Source: Actinomycetospora succinea (GTDB lineage: Bacteria > Actinomycetota > Actinomycetes > Mycobacteriales > Pseudonocardiaceae). From it: a stretch of 64,000 bases of DNA. The stretch is from positions 124,001 through 188,000 of the forward strand of contig NZ_SNYO01000008.1 in assembly GCF_004363095.1 (NCBI RefSeq), given 5' to 3'. A model generated the notes under the pieces. That model searched no databases. It was not told the origin of the DNA and worked only from the letters and a program-made list of their open reading frames with translations. Below, piece by piece: positions 60,012 through 64,000 of the stretch (position 1 is the stretch's first letter; each line of letters opens with the position of its first letter). Both the position numbers and the translations under genes were made by a program.

Positions 60012-60523
60012 CAGGTCTCTCCCTGGAGGGGCGGTCGGGTCGGGCGGGGTCCGGGTGCCGGCCCGGCGCCGGTGACCACGGCGGTGGCTCCGCGGATGTC
60101 GACGACGACCACGGGGTCGCCGGTCGCGAGCACGTCCCCGTCGTGCAGGGGGCGCGCGGTCCACAGCGCGCCGCCGATGCGCACGGTGCCGGCGTCGCCC
60201 GCGGTGATCGCGTCGACGACCTCGGCCTCGGCGCCCAGCAGCGCCTGCGGGCCGGCGTTGACGGGGCCGTCGGCGCGGTCGGTGCGGAAGCGGCGCTGCA
60301 GCGCGGGGCGCGCGACGAGGACCAGCGCGAGGGCGCTGAGCCCGAAGACGGCGACGTCGACCCCGAGCGGGGCGCCGAGCGCGGAGGCCCCGGCGGTGAC
60401 GAGCGCGGCGAGCCCGAGCATGAGCAGCACGAAGGTGCCGGTCACGAGCTCGACCGCGACGAGCACCACCCCCGCGATCGCCCACAGCAGCGGGATCACA
60501 CCGGCGAGTGTGCCAGATGCCAC
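60011..60523 (-). CDS. NfeD family membrane protein
   Basis: About 170 residues from the GTG at 60521-60523; a GTG at 60497-60499 would remove eight residues. Four helices in the first ~80 residues (IPLLWAIAGVVLVAVELVTG, FVLLMLGLAALVTAGASALG, VAVFGLSALALVLV) precede a C-terminal OB-fold (LLGAEAEVVDAITAGDAGTVRIGGALWTARPLHDGDVLATGDPVVVVDIRGATAVV). This is the short NfeD form without protease domain, which works with the SPFH protein encoded directly downstream. Confidence 0.88.
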   Translation of the reverse strand: MASGTLAGVIPLLWAIAGVVLVAVELVTGTFVLLMLGLAALVTAGASALGAPLGVDVAVFGLSALALVLVARPALQRRFRTDRADGPVNAGPQALLGAEAEVVDAITAGDAGTVRIGGALWTARPLHDGDVLATGDPVVVVDIRGATAVVTGAGPAPGPRPTRPPLQGET

Positions 60524-60540
60524 TTGCCGGGAGCGTGAGT

Positions 60541-61485
60541 TCAGGGGCCGACGGTCACGAAGTCGATCAGCTGCTCCATGGCCGTGATCAGGGGCGTCTC
60601 GAGGTCCGACCACGTCGACACCGACGAGAGCACGCGGCGCGCGCCGGCCCGGTCGTCGCCCCAGCCCAGGGCCTCGCAGACCCCGGTCTTCCAGTCGATG
60701 CCGCGCGGCACCGTCGGCCAGGCCTCGATCCCCACCGCGCGGGGCTTCACGGCTTCCCAGATGTCGATGTAGGGGTGGCCGAGCACCAGCACGTGCGCGG
60801 CCGCGGGCCCGAGCTCGCGGCGCAGGCCGTCGGCGATCCGCGACTCCTTGGAGCCGGTGACGAGGTGGTCGACGAGCACCCCGAGGCGCCGGTCCGGCCG
60901 GGGCGCGAACTCGCGCGCGGCCTCGACGAGCACGTCGGCCCCGTGCAGCGGTTCGACGACGACGCCCTCGACGCGCAGGTCGTGGCCCCAGACGCGCTCG
61001 ACGATCTCGGCGTCGTGCAGGCCCTCGACCCAGATCCGGTGCGGGAGCGCGGTCTTCGCGCGGACGTCGTCGACGCGCCGCGAGCCCGACGCCGAGCGCT
61101 GCGGGGCCTTATCGGCCGCCGCCGCCCGCTGCGGGGGGACGAGCGTCGCGGGGCGTCCCTCGTGGAGGAACGCGGCGGGCTTGTTCGGGAAGAGCCGGCG
61201 TCGCCCCGCGGCGTCCTCGAGCACGACCTCGCGGATGTCGGCGCGGATGACGGCGCCGCAGAAGGTCTCGGCGGCGTCCTCGACGACCAGTCCCGGCTCG
61301 GCGACGACGGTGACGACCTCGCGGGCCGGCTTGTGCGGCGCGAGCCCCGGCAGCCCGCCGGTGCGCCCGGCGCCCGAGGACGGGCCGCCGCCACCCCGGG
61401 CCGGGGCGCGCACCGCCCCGCCGGTCGATCGGAACCCGGGGTCGCCGGTGGAGCCGTGCATCCCCCGGCCCTGCGTTCTCGCCAC
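60541..61485 (-). CDS. DUF3097 domain-containing protein
   Basis: 314 residues from a GTG; an ATG at 61461 may be the true start, removing a short Gly/Arg-rich head. The family core is clear: VWGHDLRVEGVVVEPLHGADVLVEAAREFAPRPDRRLGVLVDHLVTGSKESRIADGL, then VLVLGHPYIDIWEAVKPRAVGIEAWPTVPRGIDWKTGVCEALGW. DUF3097 is conserved across actinobacteria with a TOPRIM-like look (the acidic VLVDHL and LGHPYID elements). Its function is unknown. Confidence 0.88.
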   Translation of the reverse strand: MARTQGRGMHGSTGDPGFRSTGGAVRAPARGGGGPSSGAGRTGGLPGLAPHKPAREVVTVVAEPGLVVEDAAETFCGAVIRADIREVVLEDAAGRRRLFPNKPAAFLHEGRPATLVPPQRAAAADKAPQRSASGSRRVDDVRAKTALPHRIWVEGLHDAEIVERVWGHDLRVEGVVVEPLHGADVLVEAAREFAPRPDRRLGVLVDHLVTGSKESRIADGLRRELGPAAAHVLVLGHPYIDIWEAVKPRAVGIEAWPTVPRGIDWKTGVCEALGWGDDRAGARRVLSSVSTWSDLETPLITAMEQLIDFVTVGP

Positions 61486-62098
61486 GCGCGGACGCTAACG
61501 GGACGCGGTGATCGTCCGGGGTCGACACGCCCGCGCGGTGCCCGTGGTGTGTGCAGCGAGGGTCACCCCGGGTGCTTGGGACGCAGCGAGGGAGTCCCTC
61601 GCTCCGCGGGGCGGCGGGGTGCCGCGAGGCGAGGGGCACGTTCCGCATGATCGAGAGGCCCCGGCGCCTGCGGAACGCGCTTCTCGGTGCTCGCCACGAC
61701 GATCTCTCGGGAGTGCCCTCAGGGTTCCCGACGTGCCGACAGCCCCGACGGCTCTGTCGAGAGATCGTTCTGGGGAGCACCGTCGACGCCCCTCGTCGCC
61801 GCGACAGGCACGTTCCGCACGATCGAGAGGCGTCAGCGGCTGCGGAAGGTGTCCCTCGCCTTCTCGGTGCTCGCCACATCGATCTCTCGGGAGTGCTGTC
61901 AGGGCTGGTGCGCGCCGACAGCCCTGACGGCTCTCTCGAGAGATCGTTCTGGAGAGCACCGTCGACGCCCCTCGTCGCCGCGACGGGCACGTTTGCGCAT
62001 GATCGAAGGACCCCGAGACCTGCCGAAGGTGCCCCTCGGCGACGCCGACGGAGCACTCCCGGCGGCCGGGCGGCGGAGGCCCCGGTAGCGTGGATCGG
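61486..62098. other. 613-bp non-coding region between DUF3097 and the next gene
   Basis: No credible gene: the frames that run through it encode Arg/Ser-rich translations of repeats. It contains a ~175-bp imperfect tandem repeat rich in inverted repeats (61636 to about 62040), an inverted repeat at 61584-61603 (CAGCGAGGGA / TCCCTCGCT type), and a promoter-like GGTAGCGTGG (62083-62092) just before the 62099 GTG. Confidence 0.75.
61636..62040. repeat. ~175-bp tandem repeat with compound hairpins (two full copies and one partial)
   Basis: Units start at GCACG 61636, 61808 and 61987. Each full unit has a first hairpin (GTTCCGCA 61640-61647 with TGCGGAAC 61669-61676) and a second ~95-nt structure: GGTGCTC 61866-61872 with GAGCACC 61954-61960, CGATCTCTCG 61880-61889 with CGAGAGATCG 61937-61946, and GTCAGGGCT 61898-61906 with AGCCCTGAC 61920-61928 (coordinates of copy 2). 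The stems are kept in copy 1 (61686-61781), apart from a weaker inner one. The third unit lacks the second structure. Confidence 0.85.
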
Positions 62099-62890
62099 GT
62101 GCCGTGCGCGAGTGCCTCCCTGGCCGTGTGGACCGCGGCGTGGCTCGCCGGGTCGGCCGCCGCCGACGACGTCCTCGACGCGCTGGGCCCGTGGTCCGAG
62201 GCGCACGACGTCGTCGCCGCCGACGCCGCGACCGCCGCGGTGACCGACCTGCCGACACCGGACCACGCCGGTGCCGGGCTCGCCACGCTGCTCGTGCTCG
62301 CGCGCCAGCGGGTCTCGCCGATCGGGTCGGACGCGCGCCTGGTCATGCCCGCGCCGGGCGACGTCCGCGGGCTGCCGGGACCCGAGGCGCTGCGGGTCGC
62401 GGCGATGGAGGCCGGCGAGTGCGCGGTGCTCGCCGGGGCGGGGCTGGCGGCCGTGCCGGCCCCGGTCGCCGACGGCGTGCTGCGCTGGACCGTGCACCTC
62501 GTCGACGAGGTCCCGCCCGCCGCGCACCCGAGCCTGTCCGACGCCGAGCACGACCTGCGCGGCTCCGTGCGCGACGCCGCCGACACCCTGGCCGCGATGG
62601 ACGTCGCGCGCCCGAAGGCCGGGGTCCGCGAGGAGATCGCCGACCGGCTGCGCCGCCGGCCCCACGCGAACTGGCCCGCCGGCACGCCGGGACGTCCGCT
62701 GCGGGTGCTCCAGCACGCCGACGAGGTCGAGGCGATCCTCGTCGCGGCGTCGGGCGACGACCCGGGCGGCGCCGTGACGTCGTCCGCCACGCTCGCCCGC
62801 ACCGACGCCCTGCGCCCGCTCGCCACGGCCGTGCGTGCGGCGCGGGTGGCGGCGGTCGCCGAGACCGTGCGGGCGCTGACCGCCGCCTGA
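62099..62890 (+). CDS. Conserved-looking protein of unknown function
   Basis: About 263 residues from the GTG at 62099 (or 266 from the GTG at 62090). The N-terminus CASASLAVWTAAWLAGSAAADDVLDAL is helical; the rest alternates helices and Ala/Val-rich strands (LATLLVLARQRVSPIGSDARLVMPAPGDVRGLPG; GECAVLAGAGLAAVPAPV; RVLQHADEVEAILVAASGDDPGGAVTSSATLARTDALRPLATAVRAARVAAV). No signal peptide or catalytic motif. A TAGCGT hexamer only a few bases upstream suggests a leaderless transcript. It is convergent with the FmdB-type gene. Confidence 0.75.
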   Translation: MPCASASLAVWTAAWLAGSAAADDVLDALGPWSEAHDVVAADAATAAVTDLPTPDHAGAGLATLLVLARQRVSPIGSDARLVMPAPGDVRGLPGPEALRVAAMEAGECAVLAGAGLAAVPAPVADGVLRWTVHLVDEVPPAAHPSLSDAEHDLRGSVRDAADTLAAMDVARPKAGVREEIADRLRRRPHANWPAGTPGRPLRVLQHADEVEAILVAASGDDPGGAVTSSATLARTDALRPLATAVRAARVAAVAETVRALTAA

Positions 62891-62916
62891 CCCGCAGGTC
62901 AGACGGCGGTCAGGAC

Positions 62917-63366
62917 CTAGTGGCCGTGCCCGTGACCATGACCGTGGCCATGGCCGTGCCCCGAGGACCCCGTGTCCTTCTTCGGTGCTGACTCCGACGA
63001 AGACGACGAGTGCCCGATGTACGGCTCCCCCGCGCGCAGGGGTGCCTGCTCGTAGCGACCCTCGTGCGCCGCGACGGGACGCGTGTCGCCGCGCAGCTCG
63101 GGGTGCTTCGCCTCGAGCTTCTGGCGCTGGTCCCACTGCTTCTGCAGCCCGGTGACGTACTCCCGGTTGCCGCGGTAGGTGCCCTTCCAGGTCTGGGGCA
63201 TGTACTCCTTGGACGGCCCGGGGTCGGCGGTCCCGTGCAGTGCGGGGCGGGACGGCACCTTGCGCGTCTCGCCACCACACTCCGGGCACGCCGGCGCCGG
63301 GGCGTCCCGGCCGATCAACCGCTCGAACCGCGAGCCGCAGTCGCAGCGGTAGTCGTAGATCGGCAC
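62917..63366 (-). CDS. FmdB-family zinc ribbon protein with His-Gly tail
   Basis: 149 residues. PIYDYRCDCGSRFERLIG and PACPECGGETRKVPS form the zinc ribbon of the FmdB/CxxC_CxxC_SSSS family (residues 1-41). The middle is charged and helical (YVTGLQKQWDQRQKLEAKHPELRG). A Ser run is followed by a tail of alternating Gly-His (seven pairs, ending the protein) that could bind Ni or Zn. FmdB proteins are thought to be regulators. GTG start; 4 bp after the stop of the upstream HOT-like gene, so possibly one operon. Confidence 0.85.
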   Translation of the reverse strand: MPIYDYRCDCGSRFERLIGRDAPAPACPECGGETRKVPSRPALHGTADPGPSKEYMPQTWKGTYRGNREYVTGLQKQWDQRQKLEAKHPELRGDTRPVAAHEGRYEQAPLRAGEPYIGHSSSSSESAPKKDTGSSGHGHGHGHGHGHGH

Positions 63367-63370
63367 GGGG

Positions 63371-64000
63371 TCACCAGTTCTCGACGGACTTGCGGAAGAT
63401 GTCCGCTATGTCGTCCTCGGTGGGCGTCCGGGGGCAGGTCGCGAGCAGCCGCTGCTGCTTCATCGTCCCGTCGACGAGGTCCGGGATGTCGCCCTCGCCG
63501 AAGCCGACGGCGCCGATGCCGTTCGGGATCCCGATGTCGCGCATGAGCTCGGTGACCACGTGCGGCAGCTGCTCCGACGCGTTGTTCTGCGTCTCGGCGT
63601 TCGGCCCGAGCATCCGCGCGGCCGCCATGTGCCGGTCGGGTGCGGAGTCGAAGCTGAACCGGAAGGCCTCCGGCGCCGTCAGCGACACCGACATGCCGTG
63701 GGGCACCATCGCCTCGTCCGACGGGTAGCCCGCCGGGTGGAAGTCCCGGACCTGCCCGGCGATCGGGTAGGCGTTGGCGTGCGGGATGTGGACGCCCGAG
63801 TTGCCGAAGCCCATGCCGGCGAACGTCGCCGCCATCATCATGTCCATCCGGGCGTCGACGTCCTCGCCGCCCCGCTCGACCGCGGTGCGGAACGAGCGGG
63901 CGAGCAGCGACATCGACTTCTCGCACCAGAGGTCCGAGACCGGGTTGGACCCGCAGTAGGTCACCCGCTCCTCGGGCTTCTTGCGGTCGAACGTCGTGTA
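63371..64000 (-). CDS. Hydroxyacid-oxoacid transhydrogenase-like iron-containing alcohol dehydrogenase (5' end outside window)
   Basis: The frame is open to base 64000; the GTG at 63962-63964 is internal. The visible C-terminal ~210 residues carry the family's iron-site and conserved phrases: MMAATFAGMGFGNSGVHIPHANAYPIAGQV (His of HxxxH) and AMVPHGMSVSLTAPEAFRFSF. ADHFE1-type enzymes couple oxidation of 4-hydroxybutyrate to 2-oxoglutarate reduction. The SSADH-like enzyme at 53.4 kb would act on the product of such a step, which may be coincidence. The FmdB-type gene follows 4 bp downstream. Confidence 0.85.
   Translation of the reverse strand, partial: YTTFDRKKPEERVTYCGSNPVSDLWCEKSMSLLARSFRTAVERGGEDVDARMDMMMAATFAGMGFGNSGVHIPHANAYPIAGQVRDFHPAGYPSDEAMVPHGMSVSLTAPEAFRFSFDSAPDRHMAAARMLGPNAETQNNASEQLPHVVTELMRDIGIPNGIGAVGFGEGDIPDLVDGTMKQQRLLATCPRTPTEDDIADIFRKSVENW

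Noticed and set aside
57132..60587. A continuous plus-strand open frame of 1151 codons
   Set aside because: It is antisense to gltX, SPFH and NfeD, with low-complexity composition typical of high-GC shadow frames.
61636..62040. CRISPR array
   Set aside because: Unit length about 175 bp, no short constant repeats with unique spacers, no cas genes.
61508..62088. Several open frames crossing the repeat region
   Set aside because: Their translations only mirror the tandem repeats and are Arg/Ser-rich; no ribosome site or conserved motif.
62930..62966. Short tandem DNA repeat as a separate element
   Set aside because: It is just the coding sequence of the Gly-His tail of the FmdB-type protein.

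Overview
GC-rich (well above 70 %) actinobacterial chromosome. Gene style (GTG starts, ATGA/GTGA overlaps, Tat-exported copper oxidase, SigG-type sigma factor, SpoIIM/RDD/MoxR/DUF58 block, DUF3097, mycofactocin-type SDR) fits the Pseudonocardiaceae (Pseudonocardia/Actinomycetospora-like), but the sequence alone does not fix the genus. No rRNA, tRNA, CRISPR array, phage or IS transposase is visible.

Layout. 1-8 kb: the 3' part of a VOC protein, an endonuclease/exonuclease/phosphatase membrane protein, a MOSC protein, a complete tctCBA-type carboxylate transporter, a luciferase-like oxidoreductase and htpG. 8-10 kb: a small Cys-rich protein and a DUF559 nuclease-like gene bracketed by two copies of a palindromic repeat. 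10-19 kb: multicopper oxidase, NarL-type two-component pair, threonine deaminase, GNAT, MFS, and a CopD/CtaG fusion. 19-30 kb: the widespread actinobacterial envelope block (RDD, SpoIIM, DUF58, MoxR, DUF4350, DUF4129, a Pro/Gly/Tyr/Gln-rich membrane protein) plus an AraC/VOC pair, a methyltransferase, a VTT protein and a lipoprotein. 30.6-32.1 kb: a CrtU-like FAD enzyme.

32-53 kb is the most interesting part: a dense catabolic island of about twenty genes in several divergent operons. It holds ThuA, a TIM-barrel isomerase, four SDRs, two amidohydrolases, an MHS-type importer, three P450s (two of them an unusual paralogous pair), a [3Fe-4S]-type ferredoxin, two luciferase-like oxidoreductases, a Gfo/Idh/MocA enzyme, a KstD/fumarate-reductase-like flavoprotein, a limonene-epoxide-hydrolase-like protein, two SnoaL-like proteins and a TrmB-type regulator. 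An ALDH at 53.4-54.8 kb follows. Six intergenic regions of the island carry variants of one 20-bp palindrome (GTCGTCAG-N4-CTGACGAC). I read this as the operator of a single regulon. The substrate is unknown; a terpenoid, cyclic or aromatic compound, possibly glycosylated, is plausible.

54.8-64 kb: a perfect 46-bp palindrome, then DUF3616, a lipoprotein, an alpha/beta hydrolase, a Firmicutes-style 550-residue glutamyl-tRNA synthetase, SPFH/NfeD, DUF3097, a 0.6-kb non-coding stretch with a ~175-bp repeat that folds into compound hairpins, a protein of unknown function, an FmdB-type zinc ribbon with a His-Gly tail, and the 3' part of a hydroxyacid-oxoacid transhydrogenase.
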